Below are positions 32,385 to 40,372 of a stretch of 40,372 nt of DNA, one piece after another (the stretch's first letter is position 1; every line of letters begins with the position of its first letter). The DNA is from Nemertoderma westbladi (lineage: Eukaryota > Xenacoelomorpha > Nemertodermatida > Nemertodermatidae): the NCBI GenBank assembly GCA_032718475.1, contig JAUCBJ010007669.1, forward strand, positions 1 to 40,372, read 5' to 3'. Position numbers and translations under genes: made by a program. The notes beneath the pieces were generated by a model. It made no database searches, was not told the DNA's origin, and worked only from the letters and a program-made list of their open reading frames with translations.

Positions 32385-33028
32385 TAAATGTGTTGACGCC
32401 TCGGTCTAAGTTTGTAAATGTTTTTGGGTTCGTAATATGATGACGGATATTAAGAAATATAAAATGAATGAGTTGATGATAATAAGACATAGTTTAATAT
32501 TTTATAATAATAATTGACGATCGCACTCTCATTACACTCCTAATGTATATCATAATGCTACCTAATTGATAATAATATCCTATAAAAAAGCTACGATATT
32601 TTATACTACTATATTTTATTATAATATGTTTCATGTGCCTATCACAGAAAGTTATATCCAATAGGATTTCATACACTGGGTGAAAAGTAAGGAACAGAAA
32701 ATGATTGAGGATTCACATCAAACTTATAACTCTCAATAACTACAGTAAGAAACTGGCTAAATTAATCGTGCATAGAGATAATGATTCCTGTCCTAAGGTA
32801 GACTAAAAATGTTGTACAGTAAGCAGCATTACAAATGACAGGTCGTGATTGACATATTATTCATGCTGAGTCTACATGTGCTTCATGTTTACATATCGAA
32901 TAATAATAAATAAAAAACGCATCTGAAATAACATGTGCCAAGGGGCAATTCATGCATGTCTTCTAATCTCGGGAAAATATGTCAAATAATTTTGGTGTTA
33001 CATGGTCACAAACGTTCTACCGTTAACA
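32385..33028 (-). repeat. 3' LTR of the BEL element
   Basis: 644 bp. In element orientation it starts TGTTAACGGTAG and ends CAACACATTTA. A 60-aa ORF present in both LTRs is repeat sequence. A purine-rich tract, GAGAGGGGTGG (element orientation), lies just outside at about 33032-33042 and is the likely polypurine tract. Confidence 0.92.
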
Positions 33029-33040
33029 TAGCCACCCCTC

Positions 33041-35116
33041 TCAACCAGAGCCATTTTGGGCCCTTTCTAAAAGGCACAGCTTAACTGTAGGACGTATCAA
33101 CGATTTGGAAGCAGCAGTACGGATTTCAACCATGCGTACTCTGCCATCCTTTCCAGGTAGAGCTCGTACGACTCTGGCTAATGGCCAGTGTCCTCTCGGT
33201 AAGTGCCCGTCAACTACCAGAACGAGATCGCCGATAGCAAGATTACGACGTTCCCTATTCCAAATAGCTCTCACTGTTAATGTGGGTAGGTATTCCCTTT
33301 GGAAACGGTTCCAAAAGTGGTCGGTAAGCAATTGGCATTGGCGCCAACGCTTACGTAGCAACATATCACCATCGTTGAATTCACCGGGTGATGCATTCTC
33401 ATAACTTTGTCCAATAAGGAAGTGACTCGGCGACAATGCATTAAAGTCATCAATACTATCGCTGACTGGAGAAATGGGTCGCGAGTTGAGAATGGCTTCA
33501 ATTTCTGTCAACACGGTATAGAGTGTATCATCATGGACACACTGCTTCATGATTGTGGCACGTAAAGATTGTTTCACTGTGCGCACCAAGCGTTCCCATG
33601 AACCACCAAAGTGTGGTGAAAGTGGTGGGATTCTTGTCCATGAGATATTGAGGTGCGCCAGGGTGCTACGTATCGCGCCGTGATCGATGGCATTGAGGGC
33701 TTCCCGCAGCTCTCTTTCGGCGGCAATAAAGTTGGTTCCGTTATCAGAATGAATAACAGATGGATATCCCCTTCGAGATATGAAACGACGAAGTGCCATA
33801 ATAAAGGCATCTGCATTTAGATTATAGGCAACTTCTAAATGAACCGCGCGAGTTGTCAAACAGGTAAATAAACATACCCAACGTTTTTCTCTGCATCTTC
33901 CTCTCTTAACTGCTATAGGTCCGAGATAATCTAGACCTGTCTCAAAAAAGGCCGGTTTCAGTACTGCCAATCGACAAGAGGGTAGGTCTGCCATATACGG
34001 AGGTGCAGCCCTTGCGTTGCTTCTACGGCACACTACACACTTGTCAATAACAGAACGAACTGCGGCTTTACCTCTGGTGATCCAGACGTTTTCCCTTAAT
34101 GACGCCAATACATGATGTGGTCCTTGGTGGGCTAATTTGCTATGGGTTGACCAGATCATGATCTTCGAGAGAGCATCATTATGACTCAGTATTGCTGGGT
34201 GTTTAGTAGCAATTGGTAGATCTGAATTGCCCAGTCGTCCACCCACTCTCAAAATACCCGCTTTGTCAATGAATGGGTTGAGTGGCACAAGTGGACTATC
34301 TCTTTGTAGAGGTCGGCCTGCGTTTAATGCACTAATTTCTGCAGACCATGTCTTCTCTTGCTGCAAGCGAATGGCTAACATTCCTGCCTGATCCAATTCG
34401 GTGGCTGATGGGTCAGCCACCCCTAGTGGCATCGTCGGATGTTCCTTGCGCTGCCGGAAGCGCCGAACCCATCCTAAACATCTGGCTATGCACCCACATA
34501 ATCGATTCCAATTGGAGAATCGACTAAAGTCAATAAGTGTTGTTGTGTTACTTTCTACTATTGTAGCAGCAATAACTACAGATTTCTTAAGTTCACAGTC
34601 TTCGTTATGAACGGGCTCTGAACTGCTTTGTGAGGGCCAGCTTGCCTCAGGTTCCCACAGGAAATCTGGCCCTTGAAACCAGCGATCTGACATGGTTGCC
34701 GATGAAAGCGATAAACCTCGTGTCGGATCATCCGCTGGATTTTGTGAACTAGATATGTGATGCCATTGAGATACGTCACTGTGGTCATGTATCTCTGCTA
34801 CGCGGTTTGCTACGAATGGTGTGAATCTGCGAGATTCACTTCCAATGTACTGTAATGCCGTTTTAGAATCAGTCCAATAGAAACGCTGAGAAATTGGTAA
34901 TTCGATCTCTGATTGGATTAAATTCGCGACTCGAACACCCATTACACAGGCTTGGAGTTCCTTGCGAGGAACTGATATAGTGCGCAAGGGGGCTAGACGA
35001 GATTTTCCCATAATGAGGCAGCATTTAACTTGCCCATTTTCATCAACAGCTCTGAGATATCCATCCAAAAGCAACGTCAGAAGCATCACAAAATATATGA
35101 AGTTGGAGTGACGCAA
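33041..35116 (-). CDS. BEL Pol, C-terminal part: end of RNase H plus integrase
   Basis: This 691-aa frame continues Pol after a frameshift around 35061-35078. It begins usefully at GYLRAVDENG within RNase H, then has RFYWTDSKTALQY. The integrase finger follows as HSKLAHQGPHH and CVVCRRSNA. The catalytic core has LDYLGPI, HSDNGTNF and SWERLVRTVK, giving D, D and E. A C-terminal region with GDLVLVVDGHLPRGHWPLARV, typical of BEL/Pao integrases, closes the protein. The listed first Met is inside shifted sequence and is not a true start. The key residues are intact. Confidence 0.88.
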   Translation of the reverse strand: MRHSNFIYFVMLLTLLLDGYLRAVDENGQVKCCLIMGKSRLAPLRTISVPRKELQACVMGVRVANLIQSEIELPISQRFYWTDSKTALQYIGSESRRFTPFVANRVAEIHDHSDVSQWHHISSSQNPADDPTRGLSLSSATMSDRWFQGPDFLWEPEASWPSQSSSEPVHNEDCELKKSVVIAATIVESNTTTLIDFSRFSNWNRLCGCIARCLGWVRRFRQRKEHPTMPLGVADPSATELDQAGMLAIRLQQEKTWSAEISALNAGRPLQRDSPLVPLNPFIDKAGILRVGGRLGNSDLPIATKHPAILSHNDALSKIMIWSTHSKLAHQGPHHVLASLRENVWITRGKAAVRSVIDKCVVCRRSNARAAPPYMADLPSCRLAVLKPAFFETGLDYLGPIAVKRGRCREKRWVCLFTCLTTRAVHLEVAYNLNADAFIMALRRFISRRGYPSVIHSDNGTNFIAAERELREALNAIDHGAIRSTLAHLNISWTRIPPLSPHFGGSWERLVRTVKQSLRATIMKQCVHDDTLYTVLTEIEAILNSRPISPVSDSIDDFNALSPSHFLIGQSYENASPGEFNDGDMLLRKRWRQCQLLTDHFWNRFQREYLPTLTVRAIWNRERRNLAIGDLVLVVDGHLPRGHWPLARVVRALPGKDGRVRMVEIRTAASKSLIRPTVKLCLLERAQNGSG

Positions 35117-37226
35117 TGTATTGTTGAGAAGGAAAATAAACCCGAGGGAGTTTAATATTTTCTACGTAGGTGAGATCGTTTAACCACCTTAACCACACAC
35201 TCAGTAGCTCTGTTGGTATGAGATCGTCCCATCCAACTCCTATCCGCCACAACTCTTGTATGACTAATTTAGCTGGTAATATGAACGGCGTTAATAATCC
35301 CAATGGATCAAAAATTGAGCTAGTTATCAAAAGTATTTTTCTTTTAGTGAAATGGGAACTGTCTTTACTCGATGCGACAGTTGTGAATGAAATAACATCT
35401 TCATTCGCATCCCACTGAACACCAAGAGCACGTTGCGTGGGGAGTCCATCGCAATCTAAATTAACAATGGATCGTGTGAGTTCGGTAGAAGGTATCGAAG
35501 TAAGAACTTCACGTGAATTACTCACGAATTTAGTAAGGCGAAATCCCCTGTTGTTCAGCATAGCAATAAGTTGGCTTAACAATTTAATTGCTACGGTGGT
35601 CGAAGTCACAGACGTCAGTAAATCATCCGAATAAAAGTCTCGTATAACCGTAGCTACAGTTAGTGCATCAAATGAAGAAGCTTGATCGGTAGCAGCACGT
35701 CGCAATCCCGTGATTGCACATGTTTGAGAGGAAACAGCGCCAAAGATATGGCGAGTCATCTCATAAACATTTGGCGGGTCGACTCTATTGTCTCCTCGCC
35801 ATAGAAACCGCAAAGCGGGTCGGTCACTCTCTTGAACGCCCACTTGGTGATACATAGCCTCTATATCACCAATAATAGCAACTAAATGTTGACGAAATCT
35901 CAACAAAATTCCGATAAGGCTATTCAATAAGTCAGGTCCGGTCAATAACTGATCATTTAACGATGTGCCACTGTACTTTGCAGCGGCATCGAAAACTACT
36001 CTAAGTTTTCCAGGCTTGTTTGATTGGGTTACCCCATGGTGGGGTAAATACCAAGTTACTTTAGATGGAATCAGTGACTCCTCTTTTGTTAGCTTACGGG
36101 CAAACCCTTTGGATTCGTATCCATCTATTATTTCAGTATAGCGTTTAGCTAAATCATGGTCTTTGTCTAATTTCTTCTCAAGGGATAAAAGTCTATGAGT
36201 AGCCATGGGGGTGTTGTCTGGAAGACGTGGTGCATCACGTCTCCAGGGCAACCCCATCTCATAACGACCATCAACGAACTTGATCGTTCGTTCAATGATT
36301 TGTAAGGCTCTTGTGTCTTCGACTGATCGAGAAGCACAAGAATCATGAGTAGTACCAAATGCATCAGTACGCCAAAACATCTCGAGACGTTTGTCAAGTC
36401 TATCTGTTTCAGAAACAGTGGTCGTATAAACAACCAATTCGTCATTTTTAGACGTGGTAGTTTGAGATCTTCCTAAAAGATACCAGCCCAGTGCCGAACA
36501 GTGCGCTTGGGGTTGTCCTGATGCACCCACATGTCTTTCAGCAGTATTCAGAGCATCAGGTACATTGGCCCCAATAACTACTGCTACATCTGGTAGTTCA
36601 TTGCAGGATAAATCAAGGCCCTGCAAATATTCAAATTGACTATCATTGCTATCAAAGGCGAATGATCGGGATGGTGCATTCATTGAAGGAAGCACGTATG
36701 CTTCATCAACATAGAAAATTGTGTTATATGGATGATGCCCTGATATGGAAAAGTAAACACGCTTTCGTTTTTGGTCTCCACTTTTTCCAATCAGGCCGTT
36801 TAATTTTATACATTTAATTTCCCCATCTAAATTGAGTGCATCAGCGATATCCTTACGTATGAAGGAGGTCTCACTGCATGCAACAAGAAGGGCATGAGTA
36901 TTAAGAGTTTCACCGTTGGGAGAAATAATCTTAATAGGCACAGTAGGTAAAAACACAGATGTTTCGTTATTTGTTGTAGTATTACAACTTACGTGCTTGG
37001 AATCTTGCCTGTGTGATTTAAAATAGTCATGCAATAGCGTGTGGTGTCGCTGATTGCAGTTAGACACATGACAAGAATGAATTGATGAACATTTAGATGC
37101 GTGATGATTCTGTTTGAGACAGTTGGTGCAAAGAGCATTGTCTAACGCTACTTTCCCCTTATTATCGGGTGTCATGCCAATAAATTTTGAACACCTATAT
37201 ATTAAATGGGATCCATTGCAAACCAA
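35043..37226 (-). CDS. BEL Pol, N-terminal part: zinc fingers, protease, reverse transcriptase
   Basis: The frame starts before 37226 in a CCHC-like finger (CLVCNGSHLIYRC). Further fingers follow: CTNCLKQNHHASKC, CHVSNC and HHTLLH. The protease site reads ALLVACSETSFI, where ALLDxGS is expected, so the catalytic Asp is replaced by Val and the motif is lost. Reverse transcriptase shows VFDAAAKYSGTSLNDQLL, IIGDIEAMYHQV and the YxDD box as FYSDDLL. RNase H begins with LHIFCDASDVAFG, after which the frame is lost near 35065. This part is intact apart from the protease site and the 3' frameshift. Confidence 0.88.
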   Translation of the reverse strand: MVCNGSHLIYRCSKFIGMTPDNKGKVALDNALCTNCLKQNHHASKCSSIHSCHVSNCNQRHHTLLHDYFKSHRQDSKHVSCNTTTNNETSVFLPTVPIKIISPNGETLNTHALLVACSETSFIRKDIADALNLDGEIKCIKLNGLIGKSGDQKRKRVYFSISGHHPYNTIFYVDEAYVLPSMNAPSRSFAFDSNDSQFEYLQGLDLSCNELPDVAVVIGANVPDALNTAERHVGASGQPQAHCSALGWYLLGRSQTTTSKNDELVVYTTTVSETDRLDKRLEMFWRTDAFGTTHDSCASRSVEDTRALQIIERTIKFVDGRYEMGLPWRRDAPRLPDNTPMATHRLLSLEKKLDKDHDLAKRYTEIIDGYESKGFARKLTKEESLIPSKVTWYLPHHGVTQSNKPGKLRVVFDAAAKYSGTSLNDQLLTGPDLLNSLIGILLRFRQHLVAIIGDIEAMYHQVGVQESDRPALRFLWRGDNRVDPPNVYEMTRHIFGAVSSQTCAITGLRRAATDQASSFDALTVATVIRDFYSDDLLTSVTSTTVAIKLLSQLIAMLNNRGFRLTKFVSNSREVLTSIPSTELTRSIVNLDCDGLPTQRALGVQWDANEDVISFTTVASSKDSSHFTKRKILLITSSIFDPLGLLTPFILPAKLVIQELWRIGVGWDDLIPTELLSVWLRWLNDLTYVENIKLPRVYFPSQQYIASLQLHIFCDASDVAFGWISQSC

Positions 37227-37593
37227 ACATATATCACTAATATGTCCTGATGTTTCATTGGGTAAGCCTTTTGATACCGTTGGTTTGAACTGAGATATGT
37301 AATTTTGCCGTGAATCTGGCTTTGTTGTTTTATTAGATTCAGTAATAACTGAAGAAGCGTAATTTGATATTAACGGCGCTGGCTGTCTGAATGGAACCGA
37401 TTTTTGAACAACATTGCGGGGGTATTTAGATTCGGTTTAGATTTGGCATTAGATGCTGAACTCCAATCCTCTATTGGCATAACTGAAGGTTCAAAAGTAA
37501 CCTTTACTCTTTGCCTCAGCCATTCTTCAAAATGTACCAAGGTCGGTTCTTCCCTTGGTCTGATACGCTGACAAGTTTCGCACCAACGTTCTC

Positions 37594-39021
37594 TTAAACG
37601 AAAAGGGAGTCTATTATATGCACCGCGTAATATATCCGCGTAATATAAACACTCTCTAAACGTCCCATACGTTTTAAGGTATGCACCCCTACGGTAACGG
37701 ATATTGAAAATGTTCTTAGAGCTGACTTATTGTCAGCAGGAACCATTGAGCCGGATGTTATTGAGGAGGTGAAGGCCCTCACGATTAGGCTAGGGTGTGC
37801 AAACTGCTCTTTGAGCATTTGCAGTGCAACCGCATATGCCTTCCCATCGGAACCTAAACCTTTTACCACCTCTCTAGCATCAGCACTCAAGTGGTTCAAT
37901 AGTTGTGCCATGCGCCGGTTATCATCATTATAAATTTTATTATGCACATGTGTGTAAAAATTACTTATAAAGTCCGGCCATTTTAAAGGATTTCCATCAA
38001 ATTTAATAATGGCAATGGGAGGTATTCCTCGATCCTCTTCCAATCGCAATAGCGACCTCTCTAATGAAGCATTAGGGGTGATTGTATGTAGAAATGTTTC
38101 TTCGTAAGGGATTAGTCTATCCACCCAGGCATCCACAGGCTCCTGGGGTGTATGAAATTGCTTGTTAACGAAACCAGGAAAATCGCTTATTTCATCTTTG
38201 TTCTCACTAGGAAACATAATCGGCGCGGGTTTGGGTATAAATACTGGCCGAGTAGGATCCAAAACAGGTTGATTGAATGTGGAAAGTTTAGGCCTATTAA
38301 CGTTAGATGCACTCACCAAAAGCGGATTTGTGGATGTGTCCATATGGGGTGCATTATAATTCATAAGTGGTGATATTTCAGCACCCGCTGTATTTTTTCG
38401 CATTACGGTATTGGCATGGCAATAACTAACCGATGTTGAAGTCGATGTGACAAGTTGATTTGGAAGAATTGAAGTCGGGTGTTGATTTAACTCGGGTTCT
38501 TGTATGGGTTCCTGTTGCAGGAGTACATTACCAGGTTCAGTTGATCCACGGGAAACCGGGTGGTCGGTAGAATGTACGGAGACTTCATCATCAAAGTCAT
38601 GAAGTCTTGTTTCGAGATTTTCATCACCCTCTTCGACGTCTTCTATTAGTAGCTTTGCCTCCAGGGCTTTCATTGCGGCTTCCTGGTCGGCTTCCAGAGT
38701 CTCAGCATTGGCCTCTACCGTCGCCTTTTCAACTCGCAGTTGGGCTCTCGCTCGAGCCTGATCCGCTGCTAGCTGGGAAAGACGTGCACTTCGTGCAGCA
38801 TGTCTTGCACGTGACGTGATCGTGCATGACGAAGCCGAGTGGGTTTGATGACTCGTTTGTGTTATGTGGCTTCCTAGGGCAGAAATTCCACGAGTAATGG
38901 GAGAATCCAGGGGTAACGATGCAGGTACGAGTTTCGGAGTAGGATCCTGTCCCGTTGAGATCCGTCTTTGAGAGGTTCGTCGCAGGGCAACTCGCCGGCT
39001 GATACCGCCAGGTTCACTCAT
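37594..39021 (-). CDS. BEL Gag, with 3' frameshift
   Basis: The frame starts at an ATG (39021) and runs 475 aa. A basic N-terminus is followed by a long Ala/Glu/Arg-rich coiled-coil-like stretch (about residues 70-135). The Gag core begins with IIKFDGNPLKWPDFISNF and LLNHLSADAREVVKGL, typical of BEL/Pao Gag. The frame becomes wrong after GVHTLK, at an A/T run near 37670-37680. The expected continuation (YNRLPFRLRERWCETCQ, then HFEEWLRQRV) is in another frame, running on to about 37440. Gag and Pol were probably one long frame originally. Confidence 0.8.
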   Translation of the reverse strand: MSEPGGISRRVALRRTSQRRISTGQDPTPKLVPASLPLDSPITRGISALGSHITQTSHQTHSASSCTITSRARHAARSARLSQLAADQARARAQLRVEKATVEANAETLEADQEAAMKALEAKLLIEDVEEGDENLETRLHDFDDEVSVHSTDHPVSRGSTEPGNVLLQQEPIQEPELNQHPTSILPNQLVTSTSTSVSYCHANTVMRKNTAGAEISPLMNYNAPHMDTSTNPLLVSASNVNRPKLSTFNQPVLDPTRPVFIPKPAPIMFPSENKDEISDFPGFVNKQFHTPQEPVDAWVDRLIPYEETFLHTITPNASLERSLLRLEEDRGIPPIAIIKFDGNPLKWPDFISNFYTHVHNKIYNDDNRRMAQLLNHLSADAREVVKGLGSDGKAYAVALQMLKEQFAHPSLIVRAFTSSITSGSMVPADNKSALRTFSISVTVGVHTLKRMGRLESVYITRIYYAVHIIDSLFV

Positions 39022-39091
39022 CTTGAAAGGGTGTTTCAGTAATTATTTGGGAACAAATCCCACAGAGTCATCGTAGTTAGTGGGTTGATGT

Positions 39092-39109
39092 ATCCGGTTC
39101 GAAGGACCA
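39092..39109 (-). promoter_or_regulatory. tRNA primer-binding site of the BEL element
   Basis: In element orientation TGGTCCTTCGAACCGGAT lies one base after the 5' LTR. Its complement, ATCCGGTTCGAAGGACCA, has the form of a tRNA 3' end: T-loop GGTTCGA, then acceptor stem, then CCA. The tRNA species was not identified. Confidence 0.85.
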
Positions 39110-39110
39110 A

Positions 39111-39754
39111 TAAATGTGTTGACGCCTCGGTCTAAGTTTGTAAATGTTTTTGGGTTCGTAATATGATGACGGATATTAAGAAATATAAAATGAATGAGTT
39201 GATGATAATAAGACATAGTTTAATATTTTATAATAATAATTGACGATCGCACTCTCATTACACTCCTAATGTATATCATAATGCTACCTAATTGATAATA
39301 ATATCCTATAAAAAAGCTACGATATTTTATACTACTATATTTTATTATAATATGTTTCATGTGCCTATCACAGAAAGTTATATCCAATAGGATTTCATAC
39401 ACTGGGTGAAAAGTAAGGAACAGAAAATGATTGAGGATTCACATCAAACTTATAACTCTCAATAACTACAGTAAGAAACTGGCTAAATTAATCGTGCATA
39501 GAGATAATGATTCCTGTCCTAAGGTAGACTAAAAATGTTGTACAGTAAGCAGCATTACAAATGACAGGTCGTGATTGACATATTATTCATGCTGAGTCTA
39601 CATGTGCTTCATGTTTACATATCGAATAATAATAAATAAAAAACGCATCTGAAATAACATGTGCCAAGGGGCAATTCATGCATGTCTTCTAATCTCGGGA
39701 AAATATGTCAAATAATTTTGGTGTTACATGGTCACAAACGTTCTACCGTTAACA
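39111..39754 (-). repeat. 5' LTR of the BEL element
   Basis: 644 bp, apparently identical to 32385-33028. The CAGAT duplication follows at 39755. Confidence 0.92.
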
Positions 39755-39974
39755 CAGATTTCAATCTAAATTACATCGCATTTATACCTTAAAGCAAAAT
39801 AAATTTGCACTCAGTAGCTTTGATGATAAACTTTATTGGGTTAATAAAAATCAATCACTTCCTTGGGGGCACTATAAAACAAACCTCAAAAAACATATAA
39901 AAATATCAAATATACCAATTTATGAAGAACCAAAAGACGATAGTGTTGATGATGAATTATCAAATAGTAAATAA
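39755..39974 (+). pseudogene. polB: C-terminal part of the protein-primed DNA polymerase
   Basis: After the BEL element one plus frame contains HRIYTLKQNKFAL, SSFDDKLYW and LPWGHY. This is the conserved C-terminal region of Polinton/adintovirus polymerases, where a DDKRY-type motif is usual. It ends at a TAA at 39972-39974. Its phase differs by one base from the upstream part at 32384. The A8 run at 32367-32374 is the likely place of a one-base loss or a sequencing error. The last 26 bases overlap the TBP-like ORF. Confidence 0.85.
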
Positions 39975-40372
39975 AAATATAAGTTGTAAGCAGATCATTT
40001 ATGGACTTAATTTAAAAGAATTAAAAAATCAATTGACTGGTAAAATTGTACTCAAACCTAATCAGTTTAAATATAAGGTATTTGGTGCAACCATATTAAT
40101 GTTTACAAATGGACGAATAACAATTCTCGGTAGAAAATATAATTTTAATAAAGTGAAAAAGCATATATTCGAAAAAACAAACATTAATTTGATTTTTAAA
40201 TCAATCAATTTGTGTACTTATATTTTTAGTATCGATACCGTAATTTATAGGTTACTTATAAACAATATCGGGTTTTATGTTATATTTGATAATGTTAAAC
40301 TAGAAATTTCATACGAGCCCGAAATATTCAATAACTGTAAAGTCAGAATAAATAATATTGTTGTTGTTTGCT
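39949..40372 (+). CDS. TBP-like protein (two-repeat TATA-binding fold), partial at the window edge
   Basis: The ORF starts at paired ATG codons (39949, 39952), overlaps the polymerase stop by 26 bp in the -1 relation, and is open to the window end (141 codons). The first repeat has KPNQFKYKVF, ATILMFTNGRITILGRK, matching the TBP pattern of N-P-x-x-F, a hydrophobic strand, and SGKxxxTGAK. A helix (NKVKKHIFEKTN) follows. The second repeat has a beta-rich stretch, then ISYEPEIFNNCKVRI, which aligns with the highly conserved SYEPELFPGLIYRM block of eukaryotic TBP. The order and spacing of both repeats fit one TBP core of about 180 aa. By family knowledge such a protein bends promoter DNA and recruits polymerase. 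The intercalating Phe pairs cannot all be checked. It is strongly diverged from cellular TBP. Confidence 0.65.
   Translation, partial: MMNYQIVNKNISCKQIIYGLNLKELKNQLTGKIVLKPNQFKYKVFGATILMFTNGRITILGRKYNFNKVKKHIFEKTNINLIFKSINLCTYIFSIDTVIYRLLINNIGFYVIFDNVKLEISYEPEIFNNCKVRINNIVVVC

Larger units (their letters stand above)
32385..39754 (-). mobile_element. BEL/Pao LTR retrotransposon inserted in the polymerase gene
   Basis: Two 644-bp LTRs (32385-33028 and 39111-39754) look identical. The 5-bp target duplication CAGAT lies at 32380-32384 and 39755-39759. The element reads on the minus strand: PBS, Gag, Pol (zinc fingers, protease, RT, RNase H) and integrase, the BEL/Pao order. Several frameshifts interrupt gag-pol, so it appears non-autonomous unless the shifts are sequence errors. 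Confidence 0.92.
23464..40372 (+). mobile_element. Polinton/adintovirus-like element, interrupted twice, right end outside the window
   Basis: The unknown ORF, the protein-primed family B polymerase and the TBP-like ORF lie on one strand in close order once the gypsy (24561-30091) and BEL (32385-39754) insertions are set aside. Their codon use is AT-rich and similar. The polymerase places the element near Polintons/Mavericks and adintoviruses. Capsid, integrase, packaging ATPase and protease genes of that group are not in the window and may lie to the right. The boundaries are unknown, and no terminal repeat was identified. Confidence 0.6.

Noticed and set aside
32494-32676. 60-aa minus ORF, repeated at 39220-39402
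   Set aside because: It is part of the BEL LTRs, and its composition is that of AT-rich noncoding DNA.

Overview
The window is metazoan genomic DNA: introns with GT-AG ends, an animal UNC119 homologue, LTR retrotransposons of the gypsy and BEL/Pao types, MITEs, and AT-rich noncoding DNA with poly-G tracts. An aquatic invertebrate is plausible, but nothing seen here fixes the phylum. Only two probable host genes are visible: an intronless UNC119 homologue at the left end, and a small two-exon gene on the minus strand near 17.4-18.1 kb for a secreted, Ser/Thr/Glu/Lys-rich, probably GPI-anchored protein.

From 0.9 to 23.3 kb the DNA is mostly intergenic and repeat-derived. It holds poly-G tracts, a two-part minisatellite (6.0-6.4 kb), and a decayed retroelement with a Ulp1/C48-type protease domain and a PHD-like finger (6.4-8.3 kb). 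A decayed minus-strand gypsy-type gag-pol follows (10.4-14.8 kb), then a 645-bp MITE with 9-bp target duplications (15.2-15.9 kb). A nested fold-back repeat region spans 18.7-22.4 kb and contains a piece with a Helitron-like 3' end and GC-rich minisatellites.

The most interesting part is 23.4-40.4 kb. It is a virus-like element of the Polinton/Maverick or adintovirus kind, split by two young LTR retrotransposons. Removing them conceptually (boundaries and target duplications visible for both) leaves this order, all on the plus strand: an 82-bp palindrome; an unrecognised ~36x-aa protein with a basic tail; a protein-primed type family B DNA polymerase lacking its N-terminus; and, overlapping the polymerase stop by 26 bp, an ORF that resembles the two-repeat TATA-binding protein (TBP) fold and runs off the window. 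A TBP-like gene beside a protein-primed polymerase is not part of the usual Polinton core set as I know it, and is the main candidate for something undescribed. The unknown upstream protein shows a repeated strand-strand-helix pattern, so a DNA-binding (possibly PC4-like) role is worth testing. If both readings hold, the element would carry its own basal-transcription module beside its replication gene.

Insertion 1 is a gypsy element (24561-30091) with 301-bp LTRs, target duplication ATCCA and one intact 1442-aa Gag-Pol frame. It lies in the 3' end of the unknown gene. Insertion 2 is a minus-strand BEL/Pao element (32385-39754) with 644-bp LTRs and target duplication CAGAT. It lies in the 3' part of the polymerase gene, and its gag-pol is broken by frameshifts and has a degenerate protease active site although its LTRs look identical.
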